From Chitinispirillales bacterium ANBcel5 (GTDB lineage Bacteria > Fibrobacterota > Chitinivibrionia > Chitinivibrionales > Chitinispirillaceae), in assembly GCA_029688955.1 (NCBI GenBank), contig JARUKZ010000024.1, positions 1 through 63,411 on the forward strand: a stretch of 63,411 bases of DNA. Reading direction: 5' to 3'. Shown here in pieces: positions 45,834-54,936 of this stretch. The translations under genes and the position numbers were made by a program. Below the pieces are notes generated by a model that saw only the letters and a list, made by a program, of their open reading frames with translations, was not told where the DNA came from and did not search any database. Each line of letters opens with the position of its first letter. Within the stretch, counting starts at the first letter, position 1.

Positions 45834-46778
45834 GTGTTAAAGAGTAAAAAGAATAATTTCCATATCTATCTGGCGCCTTTGCGCGGTATAACAGATCAAT
45901 GGTTTCGTCAGATTTATGAAAAACATTATGGTAAATTTGACTACATTCTGACTCCTTTTATACCTACTGTAAAAGGTAAACAGGTTCGCAAAACACATAT
46001 ACGGGATATCCATCCACGTTACAATGACCTTACGAGAGTTATCCCTCAAATAATAGGTAACGACAGTGAAGGTTTTCTGCTCCTTTGCTCAGAATTTTCA
46101 AATTACGGATTTAAACATGTTAATTGGAATCTTGGATGTCCATCTCCTTTAATTACCAGAAAAAAAAGGGGCTCTGGCCTCCTTCCGTATCCTGATAGTA
46201 TTAAAAAAATCCTCGATAATTTACTTCCCAAACTCAATATATCCTTATCAATAAAGGTTCGCCTTGGCCATGAAAACCCCGATGAGCTCAAAAAACTGAT
46301 ACCAGTACTTAATGATTACCCGATTAAAGAGCTCATCATTCACCCCCGCACAGGAATACAGATGTATACAGGTGAAGTGGACCTAAAGCGCTTTGAAGTG
46401 TGTAACAATCTTTGCAATCATCCAATTGTTTACAATGGCGATATATGTTCTGCTTCTGATCTTCAACATCTTAGCTTTAGATTTGCTTCTGTAAATAAGT
46501 GGATGATAGGAAGAGGAATAATTAAAGACCCTGCCTTACTCTCAAATGTAAGAGGTGTTACAATAAATGATCCTAAAAAACGTTTCCAATCCTTTCACGA
46601 TGAACTTTTAGAGCTTAATTGCAGCGCTTTGAGCACTGAGTCCAAAATTCTTGGTAAAATGAAGGAACTATGGGGCTACCTGGGCGAAAAACTTTCGGTA
46701 AAAAGCCTCCTGAGAACAGAAAGCCTAAAGAGCTATAAGGCAGAAGCTGGAAAACTTATTGAGCTGAAATTTAAATAG
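45834..46778 (+). CDS. tRNA-dihydrouridine synthase family protein
   Basis: 314 aa FMN enzyme reducing uridines in tRNA D-loops. LAPLRGITDQWFR start, NWNLGCPSPLITRKKRGSGL with the catalytic Cys, LSIKVRLG, and IHPRTGIQMYTGEV are family motifs, as is YNGDICSASDL. Predicted start GTG with poor ribosome site. It is a diverged Dus, closest by eye to the DusC/DusB group; the uridine position cannot be set. Confidence 0.88.
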   Translation: MLKSKKNNFHIYLAPLRGITDQWFRQIYEKHYGKFDYILTPFIPTVKGKQVRKTHIRDIHPRYNDLTRVIPQIIGNDSEGFLLLCSEFSNYGFKHVNWNLGCPSPLITRKKRGSGLLPYPDSIKKILDNLLPKLNISLSIKVRLGHENPDELKKLIPVLNDYPIKELIIHPRTGIQMYTGEVDLKRFEVCNNLCNHPIVYNGDICSASDLQHLSFRFASVNKWMIGRGIIKDPALLSNVRGVTINDPKKRFQSFHDELLELNCSALSTESKILGKMKELWGYLGEKLSVKSLLRTESLKSYKAEAGKLIELKFK

Positions 46779-46916
46779 TACAATGTACTTTTTTAAAAGC
46801 TAATATCCCTTGTGCCAGCTATATCGGTAAGGTATTTTCAAATTAATAGACTTTTTAATAGTTTTCAAACGTACTTAAAAAGAAACAAACGTAAAACAAT
46901 CAACACTGATTATACC

Positions 46917-47492
46917 ATGGATCAAATACACTCTGATAATAGGCAACTGTTTCCATTGGAAGAAAATCTAAAACACCTCAAAAACGGTGCGATACTCCTT
47001 TCCCGTGACGCACTAAAAGACCCAAATTTTGAAGCGACCATTGTACTTGTGTGTGTTCATAGCAGTTACGGAACCTATGGGTTAGTACTGAACCGTCCCT
47101 CACATATGCCCCTCACAGAGATTTTTGACGGACTTAGTGGTTGTAATAGCCATAGAGAAGTTTTCATCGGTGGCCCTGTTAATCAGGAAGAATTACAGGT
47201 TTTACATCTCACTGATACTCCGGTAGAAGATGCTTTTGAAATTGTACCTAATTTGTATATTGGTGGCAAATGGAATGATTCCTCTCTGATCATCGAAACC
47301 AACCCGGCTGTGGTTAAACTCTTTCTTGGTTTCTCCGGATGGGAACCCGAGCAATTAGAACAAGAAATTGAAGCCGGTGCATGGGATGTATACAGAGTTG
47401 ATCTTAAGAAATTATTCACACAGCTAAACGATTTTGTAGCAGCACCAGTTTCAACCCTGGTCACCAAGCTTGAACAGATCAAAATCCGGTAA
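46917..47492 (+). CDS. YqgE/AlgH family protein (UPF0301)
   Basis: From the ATG at 46917 the protein is 191 aa, the usual AlgH length; an upstream GTG at 46812 would add 35 residues without homology character or ribosome site. Motifs: GAILLSRDALKDPNFEATIV, GTYGLVLNRPS, IGGPVNQEELQVLH, GFSGWEPEQLEQEI. Function of the family is unclear; it was first noticed in Pseudomonas alginate regulation. Confidence 0.92.
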   Translation: MDQIHSDNRQLFPLEENLKHLKNGAILLSRDALKDPNFEATIVLVCVHSSYGTYGLVLNRPSHMPLTEIFDGLSGCNSHREVFIGGPVNQEELQVLHLTDTPVEDAFEIVPNLYIGGKWNDSSLIIETNPAVVKLFLGFSGWEPEQLEQEIEAGAWDVYRVDLKKLFTQLNDFVAAPVSTLVTKLEQIKIR

Positions 47493-47503
47493 AAAAAAGG
47501 GGT

Positions 47504-48052
47504 CTATTCGACCTTTATCCCCGCCATATCCATCAGCTCTTTTTCCATTCGATCCTTCTCGCTATGGTAGCGTTTAAAAGCAGTATCGATTCGCTCTCTA
47601 TCGTATGACTGGAGATTAGGCCTAATGTTTTGCCGGTAGAGATCTACCATGTGGTCTCTGTAGTGAGGACACTTATACAGTTTTAATCTAAGCCGCAACT
47701 CACCACTCAACCGGTTTTCAAGCCCACATTCGCGTGCCAGCACCCCATCTAAGTGAGCAATCTTTCCTGCTATGGAAAGTATCAACTCCACCGCATCATG
47801 CTCATCCTCATCTAAAGCAGCTACCGACGGTAGTTGGATAGATCGCTTTTCACCAAGCATGATCTCAAGTGCTTCACGATCTTCAGGGGCAGGATCGTAG
47901 AAATACTCTATCCCTCTGCCCGTTTCACAGCCCTTACTGTGCATATAAGTTAGCACCCTTGCCATCTCTTCGCTATAGTTATGATCTGCACAGATCGCAT
48001 GTATTTTCATTGCATCTTCGAAGTATAAGGTGAAGGTATCCTGATCACTCAT
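47504..48052 (-). CDS. Hypothetical protein, 182 aa
   Basis: All-helical, charged, with His- and Cys-containing segments (ICADHNYSEEMARVLTYMHS and LKLYKCPHYRDHMVDLYR). The combination of His and acidic residues hints at a metal site, but no family is recognised. Convergent with algH (11 bases). No signal peptide. Possibly a cytoplasmic helical-bundle protein. Confidence 0.65.
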   Translation of the reverse strand: MSDQDTFTLYFEDAMKIHAICADHNYSEEMARVLTYMHSKGCETGRGIEYFYDPAPEDREALEIMLGEKRSIQLPSVAALDEDEHDAVELILSIAGKIAHLDGVLARECGLENRLSGELRLRLKLYKCPHYRDHMVDLYRQNIRPNLQSYDRERIDTAFKRYHSEKDRMEKELMDMAGIKVE

Positions 48053-48265
48053 GTATATAGCCCCCTATAAAGCATTTTGACAGCAAATTACTACTACTTT
48101 TATTAACACAAAAAATTCTGTACCTTATTGATAGCAAAAACTGAACCCACTTGCCCGCCCCTGCACTGAATCTGTAATTTTCATTCACTATTACTTTTGG
48201 TGGTAATTATTTTTGGTTCAGGGTCCAAAGAATAAAGATCAAGGCAAAAGAATGAAGGAAACGAT

Positions 48266-49006
48266 GTGGAGCAAAATAGCGCTTATGTTCAACTCTTCGG
48301 AGAGCTAAATGATTTTTTGCCCAAGACGTTAAAAAACAAACCAATCGAAGTTTCATTTCATGGATCTCCAGCTGTAAAAGACACAATTGAGTCGCTTAAT
48401 GTACCCCACACCGAGGTATATAAAATTAAAGTGAACAAAGAAACGGTTCACTTTAGCTACAGACTAAAAGACCAGGAGCAGGTAGAGGTCTATCCATTTA
48501 CCCTGAATGATCAGGGTAACCTCTTTTCTCAAAATTGTTTCATTTTAGATGTACATCTTGGAAAACTGGCGAGACTTTTACGTCTTATGGGTTTTGACAC
48601 GCTCTACAATAGCAGCTACTGCGACCAGCAAATAATTCATATTGCACTGGAGCACAACCGCACTATTCTCACAAGAGACATTGGTATTCTCAAAAACGGA
48701 AAAGTTAAAAGCGGCTACTGGGTACGATCAACGAACCCAGAGATGCAAATAAAAGAAGTACAGAATAGATTTTCCCTGTGCTCAAAAGCCAAACCCTTCA
48801 CTCTTTGCCTACGATGCAACGGTACACTGGAAAAGGTCTCTAAACAGGACATCTTTTCACTGCTGGACGAAAAGACAAAGCAGTACTATAATGAATTCAC
48901 AAGGTGCAGCGTATGTAGAAAGATATACTGGAAAGGATCCCATTATACACGATTAACCGACTTTTTAAAAAAAGTATGCAATCAAAAAATTGAAAGGGTT
49001 ACATGA
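48266..49006 (+). CDS. Mut7-C RNase-domain protein with N-terminal ubiquitin-like domain
   Basis: 246 aa. N-terminal Mut7-C ubiquitin-like region (about 1-85), then Mut7-C PIN-related RNase region with FILDVHLGKLARLLRLMGFD and TILTRDIGIL (conserved Asp residues), followed by a zinc ribbon with LCLRC and CSVC. Start is GTG with GAAGGA upstream. It overlaps the next gene by 4 bases. Probably an RNA-cleaving protein of unknown target. Confidence 0.9.
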   Translation: MEQNSAYVQLFGELNDFLPKTLKNKPIEVSFHGSPAVKDTIESLNVPHTEVYKIKVNKETVHFSYRLKDQEQVEVYPFTLNDQGNLFSQNCFILDVHLGKLARLLRLMGFDTLYNSSYCDQQIIHIALEHNRTILTRDIGILKNGKVKSGYWVRSTNPEMQIKEVQNRFSLCSKAKPFTLCLRCNGTLEKVSKQDIFSLLDEKTKQYYNEFTRCSVCRKIYWKGSHYTRLTDFLKKVCNQKIERVT

Positions 49007-49383
49007 AAAAGAGTTTAAAAAACGAAAATCCCTGCAGTCAGTGTGACGCCCACTGCTGCAAACACGTTGCAGTACAAATAGATACCCCTGAAGACAAAAG
49101 TGACTATGATACGATCAGATGGTACCTGTTGCACCGGGATGTCTGGGTGTCTATTGATCATAGTGAGGATTGGCTGATAGAGTTTAGAACCCCCTGCCAA
49201 CATATTTTACCCGATTACAAGTGTGGAATTTATGAAAACAGGCCAACAATTTGCAGAGAGTACCCCGCAGAAGATGAAATCTGCGAAGCTGTAAGTGATG
49301 AACTTTCATACACCCACCTCTTTAAAACAGTAGAAGACTTTGAATCATATCTGAACAAAATTAAGAAGAAAAAAGCCAAATAA
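49003..49383 (+). CDS. YkgJ-family cysteine cluster protein
   Basis: 126 aa with CSQCDAHCCKHVAVQ and CGIYENRPTICREYP, the Cys pattern of the YkgJ/UPF0153 zinc- or iron-binding family. Overlaps the Mut7-C gene by 4 bases, so the two are coupled. Function unknown. Confidence 0.9.
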   Translation: MKKSLKNENPCSQCDAHCCKHVAVQIDTPEDKSDYDTIRWYLLHRDVWVSIDHSEDWLIEFRTPCQHILPDYKCGIYENRPTICREYPAEDEICEAVSDELSYTHLFKTVEDFESYLNKIKKKKAK

Positions 49384-49427
49384 GTCGTAGTACTACTATA
49401 AATACCTTAAAGGAATACACCTCAAAA

Positions 49428-49456
49428 GGGGGTCAACGCTTTTGGGCGCTGCCCCC
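49428..49456 (-). terminator. Hairpin after the superoxide reductase gene
   Basis: On the minus strand GGGGG and CCCCC close a stem with an inner CGC/GCG pair, followed by TTTTGAGG. It lies 26 bases past the desulfoferrodoxin stop and may also stop the converging ykgJ transcript. Confidence 0.55.
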
Positions 49457-49481
49457 GATTACAAATTAGAGCCTTCTATCT

Positions 49482-49865
49482 TTATTTGGTTCCCCAAAAC
49501 CCGTGTTTATTACAGAATTCACGAGCAGAGAGGGGCACACCCTCTTCAACCAAAAATTCAGCTTCTGCAGCGGTATCGCCCTCTTTAAAATCGTGTCTAA
49601 GGACTTTATCTCCTGCAATAAGCTCCACAAAGAGTATATAATGATCGCTGGTCATAGGGTGAGCAACTTCCCCCACCTTTACCACTACCTTATTTCCCTG
49701 GCGTTCAATAACCGGAACGTGTTTCTCAACCGCAGCATCAGTGGTATTTGGAACCAGTTCTTTCATCTCCTTATCACAGCAAAACAAACTCTCGTTACCA
49801 TTCCAAAGCGCCTCTGCAACAGCACCGCAACCCTGACACTTGTAAACACTCTTTTTCTTAATCAT
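49482..49865 (-). CDS. Desulfoferrodoxin-type superoxide reductase
   Basis: 127 aa from the ATG at 49865, chosen because GAGGAGG precedes it (a longer frame to 49907 lacks this). N-terminal desulforedoxin domain with Cys10, Cys13, Cys29 and Cys30; C-terminal superoxide reductase centre with EKHVP (Glu48, His49), His69, His75, Cys118 and His121. Reduces superoxide to peroxide without making O2, typical of anaerobes. The peroxide product would be handled by the adjacent peroxiredoxin. Confidence 0.95.
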   Translation of the reverse strand: MIKKKSVYKCQGCGAVAEALWNGNESLFCCDKEMKELVPNTTDAAVEKHVPVIERQGNKVVVKVGEVAHPMTSDHYILFVELIAGDKVLRHDFKEGDTAAEAEFLVEEGVPLSAREFCNKHGFWGTK

Positions 49866-49897
49866 CAAACCTCCTCGGAAAAATTTGCATGGAGTTA

Positions 49898-49929
49898 AGA
49901 GACCCATGAGTAGTGACTCACGAGTCTCT
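49898..49929 (-). promoter_or_regulatory. Two-tier perfect hairpin between peroxiredoxin and superoxide reductase genes
   Basis: AGAGAC (49898-49903) pairs with GTCTCT (49924-49929), and inside it TGAGT (49907-49911) pairs with ACTCA (49916-49920), with symmetrical 3-base internal loops. On the minus strand there is no T-run, so it is more likely an RNA-processing or regulatory structure than a terminator. Confidence 0.5.
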
Positions 49930-49944
49930 GTGTAATATAATTAA

Positions 49945-50532
49945 TCATTTGGTCTGTGCAAAATACTCCTGAAGCCCCTTTTGATCAGGCACCATTGACC
50001 GGTCTCCGGCCCTCCAGTTAGCAGGACATACCTCTCCCCGCTCTTCATAAAACTGAAGCGCATCAACCATTCTTATAACCTCATCAACACTGCGCCCCAA
50101 CGGAAGATCATTAACAAGCTGATGACGAACTACAAAGTCCTTATCGATAAGAAACAGGCCCCTGTAGGCTACTCCTTTACCCTCAACCAGTACATCGTAG
50201 GCTTGAGAGATCTCTTTTGTAAGATCTGAAACGATAGGATACTTTACCCCTTCGATTCCACCCTTTTCTCTGGAAGTGGAAAGCCACGCAAAGTGACTGT
50301 AATGGGAATCAACACTAACAGCGATGAGCTCGGTGTTACGGCTGTGAAACTCCGAAAGCTTCTCGTTAAAAGCATGAAGCTCGGTTGGGCAGACAAAGGT
50401 AAAGTCAAGTGGGTAAAAATAGAGAACAATGTATTTACCCTTTAGATCTGAGAGTTTAAATGATTCGATGATCTCATTTTCCCTTACTGCAGTTGCTTCA
50501 AAATCTGGTGCATTTCTTCCAACTAATACCAT
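49945..50532 (-). CDS. Typical 2-Cys peroxiredoxin (AhpC/Prx1 type)
   Basis: 195 aa from the ATG at 50532, chosen by the CTGGAGGAAAAAG ribosome site (a longer frame to 50577 lacks it). Peroxidatic Cys48 in DFTFVCPTE, resolving Cys169 in EVCPANW, and GGIEG/ LQEYFAQTK tail. Reduces H2O2 and organic peroxides. Directly upstream of superoxide reductase in the same direction. Confidence 0.96.
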   Translation of the reverse strand: MVLVGRNAPDFEATAVRENEIIESFKLSDLKGKYIVLYFYPLDFTFVCPTELHAFNEKLSEFHSRNTELIAVSVDSHYSHFAWLSTSREKGGIEGVKYPIVSDLTKEISQAYDVLVEGKGVAYRGLFLIDKDFVVRHQLVNDLPLGRSVDEVIRMVDALQFYEERGEVCPANWRAGDRSMVPDQKGLQEYFAQTK

Positions 50533-51016
50533 CTTTTTCCTCCAGTGTTTATTTTTTTTACTATTATCTACAAACATTTTAAAGGGCCTGTTTATGCAAT
50601 AGCCATGCCATCTTAATTTTCTGCTAAATTGAGCCCTTTTGAGCCAATTTCATGGTCACAGCAACAGCATTACTGTACTAAAACACCTACCCTGTACAAT
50701 GTATTTCTGTACACTTTTAGACACAATTATCGTGTACCTGAACACGGCCATAATCTTTTTAGTACGGGTTAAGAGGTTTTAAATTGATAGGAGTGTAAGG
50801 TGGAAAGCAGGTGCGTTAAAAAACACTACGCATTACTGTATTAAGCACACGTGAAGATTTATCTGAGAAGTATATAATAGCAGTAGCAGAAAAGCTTGTT
50901 GCTGAGGGAGCCCTGCCCGGGGCCGCATATTTTTCTGTACACACTGAAAAGCACCAAAAGTGAGCAATAACTCTAAAGCATTGCCCACCAGTTTGTACTA
51001 CCTACTTTGGTTTTAC
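50533..51016. other. Repeat-containing spacer upstream of the peroxiredoxin gene, with a possible degraded coding remnant
   Basis: 484 bases between typA and the peroxiredoxin start. TGTAC-type motifs (four CTGTAC plus one GTGTAC) occur at 50673-50678, 50692-50698, 50707-50713, 50733-50737 and 50935-50940, two of them TGTACA palindromes. A frame on the plus strand is open from 50820 to 50963 but lacks a start except GTG at 50811, which meets TAA after two codons. Confidence 0.4.
50811..50963 (+). pseudogene. Possible degraded small ORF with an in-frame stop
   Basis: GTG-CGT-TAA then an uninterrupted frame encoding KTLRITVLSTREDLSEKYII and further plausible helical sequence, to TGA. The composition looks protein-like, which is why it is listed, but it is short and no family is recognised. 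Confidence 0.2.
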
Positions 51017-52786
51017 TTATCTTTTTCTAAGCCGTATAGACTCTGGAGTAATCTCTACAAGTTCATCATCGTTAATGTAAGCGATACAGTCCTCCAGGCT
51101 CATCTCAAAAGGCGGAGTAAGCAAAACATTATCATCACTGCCTGCAGCACGCATGTTTGTAAGCTTTTTCTCCTTACCGGGGTTAACCACCAGATCATTT
51201 GACCGGCAGTGCTCACCAACTATTTGTCCTCTATAAATTTTTATACCAGGCCCAAGGAACATCTTCCCCCTGTCCTGAAGATTGTATAGGGCATACGGTA
51301 CAGTGGCACAGTTCTCTTTTGCTATCAAAACACCATTGGCCCGGGTTCTTATCTCACCGGCAAATGGGGCGTAGTCATAGAAAACATAGTTCATTATTCC
51401 CATGCCTTTGGTATCGGTCATAAACTCTGAGCGGTAGCCAAGAAGCCCACGGGTCGGAATCCTGAAAACCATTCTGGCCATACCGTTTTCCTGATTCATT
51501 TCAACCATGGTTCCTTTTCTGCTCCCAAGTTTCTCAATCACCACACCTGAGAAGTTTTCATCCACATCAACCGTCAACTCCTCAAAGGGCTCGAGCTGTT
51601 TGCCGTCTTTGGTCTGCATAATAACCTGAGGGCGTGTTACCTGAAATTCATACCCCTCTCTGCGCATTCTTTCGATAAGGATAGAGAGGTGAAGTTCTCC
51701 CCGGCCCGATACTTTATATCCCACCTCACTGTCCAGCGGTTCGACAACCAGTGCAACATCAGAGAGCACCTCTTTCATAAGGCGTTCCTGAAGGTGACGG
51801 GAGGTAACAAACTTTCCCTCCGTACCCGCAAAGGGAGAGTCGTTGGGGATAAAGTTCATGGATATAGTAGGTGGATCTATAACCGTTGGTGGGAGCGGGT
51901 TTGGATTCAGAGGATCGGTGAATGTAACCCCCACTGTGACTTCATCCATTCCTGCTACAGCCACGATATCACCAACGGAAGCAACCTGCAACGGCACTTT
52001 TTGTACACCATCAAAACCATATACCTTGGAAATCCTTGCTGGTACCATGCGGCTGTCTCTAAGCACCACAGCTATCTCTTTATTCACATTGAGAGTACCG
52101 GCAGTGATTTTTCCAATCCCCATGCGCCCAAGATAGGGCGAATAATCTATGGAACTTACAAGCATTTGAAGCGATTCTTCGGGGTTGCCCTTTGGTGGGG
52201 GGATGTGTTTTATGATCTTCTCTAAAAGTGGCTCCATGGTTGAGCAGTTGTCATCGGGATCATTTAAAGCATAGCCCTCTTTTGCCGAAGCATAAACGAC
52301 GGGAAAATCAAGCACATCGTCGGGAGCATCAAGCTTTACGAAAAGATCAAAAACCTGATCAAGAACCCATTCAGGCCTTGCGGCAGGTTTATCGATTTTA
52401 TTTATCACCACAATAACCGGCAGCGAAAGAGCGAGTGCTTTTTTCAGTACAAAGTAGGTCTGGGGCATTGGCCCTTCCTGAGCATCAACCATAAGTAGCG
52501 CTCCGTCGGCCATCTTCAAAACACGCTCAACCTGACCGCCAAAATCGGCATGTCCGGGAGTGTCTATAATATTAACCTGATATCCCCTGAACTGAAAAGA
52601 GCCGTTTTTTGAAGCGATAGTAATCCCCCGCTCCCGTTCAAGATCCATCGAATCCATAAGTCTGTCGCTTACAACCTGATTTTCTCTGAACATCCCACTC
52701 TGTTTAAACAGCTCATCCACAAGTGTGGTTTTCCCATGGTCTACATGGGCAATAATTGCAATATTTCTGAGTTTTTCCTGATCCAT
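51017..52786 (-). CDS. typA: Translational GTPase TypA/BipA
   Basis: About 589 aa ribosome-associated GTPase. G1 AHVDHGKTT, DTPGHADFGGQVERVL, NKIDKP and the later domains through DNVLLTPPFEMSLEDCIAYI are canonical. ATG at 52786 preferred; a TTG at 52804 would add six residues. Downstream (minus strand) there is a 484-base spacer before the peroxiredoxin gene. TypA aids ribosome assembly under stress and cold. Confidence 0.96.
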   Translation of the reverse strand: MDQEKLRNIAIIAHVDHGKTTLVDELFKQSGMFRENQVVSDRLMDSMDLERERGITIASKNGSFQFRGYQVNIIDTPGHADFGGQVERVLKMADGALLMVDAQEGPMPQTYFVLKKALALSLPVIVVINKIDKPAARPEWVLDQVFDLFVKLDAPDDVLDFPVVYASAKEGYALNDPDDNCSTMEPLLEKIIKHIPPPKGNPEESLQMLVSSIDYSPYLGRMGIGKITAGTLNVNKEIAVVLRDSRMVPARISKVYGFDGVQKVPLQVASVGDIVAVAGMDEVTVGVTFTDPLNPNPLPPTVIDPPTISMNFIPNDSPFAGTEGKFVTSRHLQERLMKEVLSDVALVVEPLDSEVGYKVSGRGELHLSILIERMRREGYEFQVTRPQVIMQTKDGKQLEPFEELTVDVDENFSGVVIEKLGSRKGTMVEMNQENGMARMVFRIPTRGLLGYRSEFMTDTKGMGIMNYVFYDYAPFAGEIRTRANGVLIAKENCATVPYALYNLQDRGKMFLGPGIKIYRGQIVGEHCRSNDLVVNPGKEKKLTNMRAAGSDDNVLLTPPFEMSLEDCIAYINDDELVEITPESIRLRKR

Positions 52787-52974
52787 AGATTTGTTTTCTG
52801 CCAATAAAATAGAGGCTTTGGAAGAATAAAAAAATAGCAGTCAAAGAGATAAACGTAGCAGTTCGATCCATTGGGCCCGTTTATTGCACTGTGTGCCAAA
52901 AAGAGAGCGTTAAATTAATTCAGGGCAGGTTTTGCTGTCCACCAAAAAGTGTAATTCCAGCTGGAAAAATTACT

Positions 52975-53646
52975 TTAATAGGAATCGGGCGCAATGACAA
53001 GATCATTTTGCAAATCAGTTACTCCCGCAGTGTACTGTACAATAGTGTTTGCAGCTTTATAAGCAGCCCAGTCAGGCACTTTGCCACTGAGGCGCACTCT
53101 CCCCTCTTCAACCATAACATCGATCATATCGATATCGATATCGATATTTCTGTCCAGAGCATCAATTATGTCTTCAGCAATAATCTCGTCATTAAGGTCA
53201 TGCTTTGGTGTAACCCCCAGCCGATCATCTACCAGAATAACACCAGCCACATGTTTAGCCAGCTCCTCAGCCCTCTTTTTTTGCCAGTACGATCCCACCG
53301 CCCCTTCAAGTGTTACCACCCCATTATCTACCGAGATCACTATATCTTCACCTGAGAGAGCAGTATCCCAGTCAAAAATATTTCGTATGTTATCTCTGAG
53401 TTCAGCCCTGGGCGGAGCAGCAGGCTGATCCAACCGAACAGCGATTCTGTTTTCAACCACTTTAACCCCTGGTACAGCCCACACATCAGACTCCGCAGAT
53501 TCCCTGGCATAGGCAGTGGGCACGGTTCCATAGAGATGCACCGCTCCGTTGGACACTTCAACCAACACCTCGGAAGCATCTACCCTTGAGTCCCAGAACA
53601 ACTGATCGACTATTCGCTTTTTGGTTTCTTCGTTAGAATAAAGCAT
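52975..53646 (-). CDS. Triple-BON-domain protein 1
   Basis: 223 aa with three tandem BON domains (about 5-75, 82-150, 158-220), each with the VxVxNGxVxLxGxVP pattern (VSNGAVHLYGTVP, VDNGVVTLEGAVG, VEEGRVRLSGKVP). BON domains bind phospholipids and are found in OsmY. No signal peptide is present, so unlike OsmY it should be cytoplasmic. 18 bases after the next BON gene in transcription order, so likely in one operon. Confidence 0.88.
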   Translation of the reverse strand: MLYSNEETKKRIVDQLFWDSRVDASEVLVEVSNGAVHLYGTVPTAYARESAESDVWAVPGVKVVENRIAVRLDQPAAPPRAELRDNIRNIFDWDTALSGEDIVISVDNGVVTLEGAVGSYWQKKRAEELAKHVAGVILVDDRLGVTPKHDLNDEIIAEDIIDALDRNIDIDIDMIDVMVEEGRVRLSGKVPDWAAYKAANTIVQYTAGVTDLQNDLVIAPDSY

Positions 53647-53664
53647 TGTTTCGAACCCCGTGTA

Positions 53665-54333
53665 TTAAGGTGCTTCGATAATCAGGTTATTTTTAACTGA
53701 AATAACACCATCGGTGTATTTAGCGATATCCTGAGCAGTTTTAAATGCACTGAAATGGGGAACGGTCCCACTGATCACCACATTGCCTTCGGACACCTGT
53801 ACATCCACATTATTTACATTAACATCCGCATGTCTGTCCAGCGCTGCCTCTATATCCCGTGCTATAAGCTCATCAACATAAAAGCGCGTAGGAACAACAG
53901 CAAGCCTGTTTATAAGGAGGGTGACTCCGTCTATATTAAGCGCGATCTCCTCTGCTTTCTCTTTTTGCCACAGTGAAGGCACTGTTCCATCCAACATCAC
54001 TTCCCCATTTTCTACCCGTACCTCTATATCTGAATCATCCACTCTCTGATCAAAGGCAAGCAAACTGCTTACACTGCTTTGAATGGTGGCATCCTGTGGA
54101 ACATCTTTGCCAGAGGGCAGCATCACTGAAAGTTCGTTTTCTACATCATTAACTCCCTTTACCGCCCTGGTATCATATTCTGCGATCTGCCGTGCCCAGT
54201 ATGAAGGAACTGTGCCACTTAAGCGAACCTTTCCATCCACTGTTTCTATACTTATGGCAGATGAGTCGAGACGTGCATCCCAGAAAAGCTGCTGCTGTAT
54301 CTTCTCCTTTAACTTCTGCTGCTCCTGAGCCAT
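53665..54333 (-). CDS. Triple-BON-domain protein 2
   Basis: 222 aa from the ATG at 54333 (GGGGGAG ribosome site). An upstream TTG at 54429 would add a hydrophobic 32-residue segment but has a weak site. Three BON domains: VDGKVRLSGTVP, VENGEVMLDGTVP, VSEGNVVISGTVP. Closely related to the neighbouring BON gene and to the one at 60221. No signal peptide in the preferred start. Confidence 0.85.
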   Translation of the reverse strand: MAQEQQKLKEKIQQQLFWDARLDSSAISIETVDGKVRLSGTVPSYWARQIAEYDTRAVKGVNDVENELSVMLPSGKDVPQDATIQSSVSSLLAFDQRVDDSDIEVRVENGEVMLDGTVPSLWQKEKAEEIALNIDGVTLLINRLAVVPTRFYVDELIARDIEAALDRHADVNVNNVDVQVSEGNVVISGTVPHFSAFKTAQDIAKYTDGVISVKNNLIIEAP

Positions 54334-54539
54334 ACTCCGCTCCCCCTTAACGTTATATTCCGAGATTTGCTGTAACAGTTTCTTACTTTGAATAAATGCA
54401 ACTACTGTACCTAAGAAAAAGAACGACAACCCACTAAGATGGCAAAACGGTACACAGGTTGCTCTTTAAAGGTGTTAACAGCCTTTTCTATGGAAACTCC
54501 CCAATATTCTTTAACTTCGACACTTAACTTTTTTTCAGG

Positions 54540-54899
54540 ATGAAACTGAACAGAAACGATAGTAAGTGGCCTTCAGGTCTAAAATTCACCGCCTCGTTTG
54601 TGAGAATTTTTCTGCGCTTTCTTGGTCTGACCTTTCCGGCCTGGGGAGCGATTCTCATTGCTGTAGTACTCTTGGGATTACTTTTCAGCGCAATCGAACA
54701 GCACTCTATGTTCGATTCCCTTTACTTTATGTTTATAACATCAATGACCATAGGGTACGGAGATATTACCCCCGTCACACCGAGTGGCAAGATACTTTCT
54801 GTAGTGGGCGGAATTCTTGGAATACTGACTACCGGTATAGTTGTGGCAGTGGCACTTCAGGCACTGAAAACCTCTCTCGGTCTGAAGCAGTCAGACTGA
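54540..54899 (+). CDS. Small two-helix potassium channel
   Basis: 119 aa with one transmembrane helix (about 35-55), a pore loop carrying the K+ selectivity filter TIGYGDITP, and a second helix (about 85-108). A minimal KcsA-like pore without a regulatory domain. Weak ribosome site. Its stop lies 37 bases from the converging NTF2-like gene. Confidence 0.92.
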   Translation: MKLNRNDSKWPSGLKFTASFVRIFLRFLGLTFPAWGAILIAVVLLGLLFSAIEQHSMFDSLYFMFITSMTIGYGDITPVTPSGKILSVVGGILGILTTGIVVAVALQALKTSLGLKQSD

Positions 54900-54936
54900 A
54901 TGTTTACTGTCTAAGTATTAGGCGCCAGGCCGGAGA

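Noticed and set aside
54334..54429. N-terminal hydrophobic extension of BON protein 2 from a TTG
   Set aside because: The internal ATG has a far better ribosome site and its neighbours lack such an extension.
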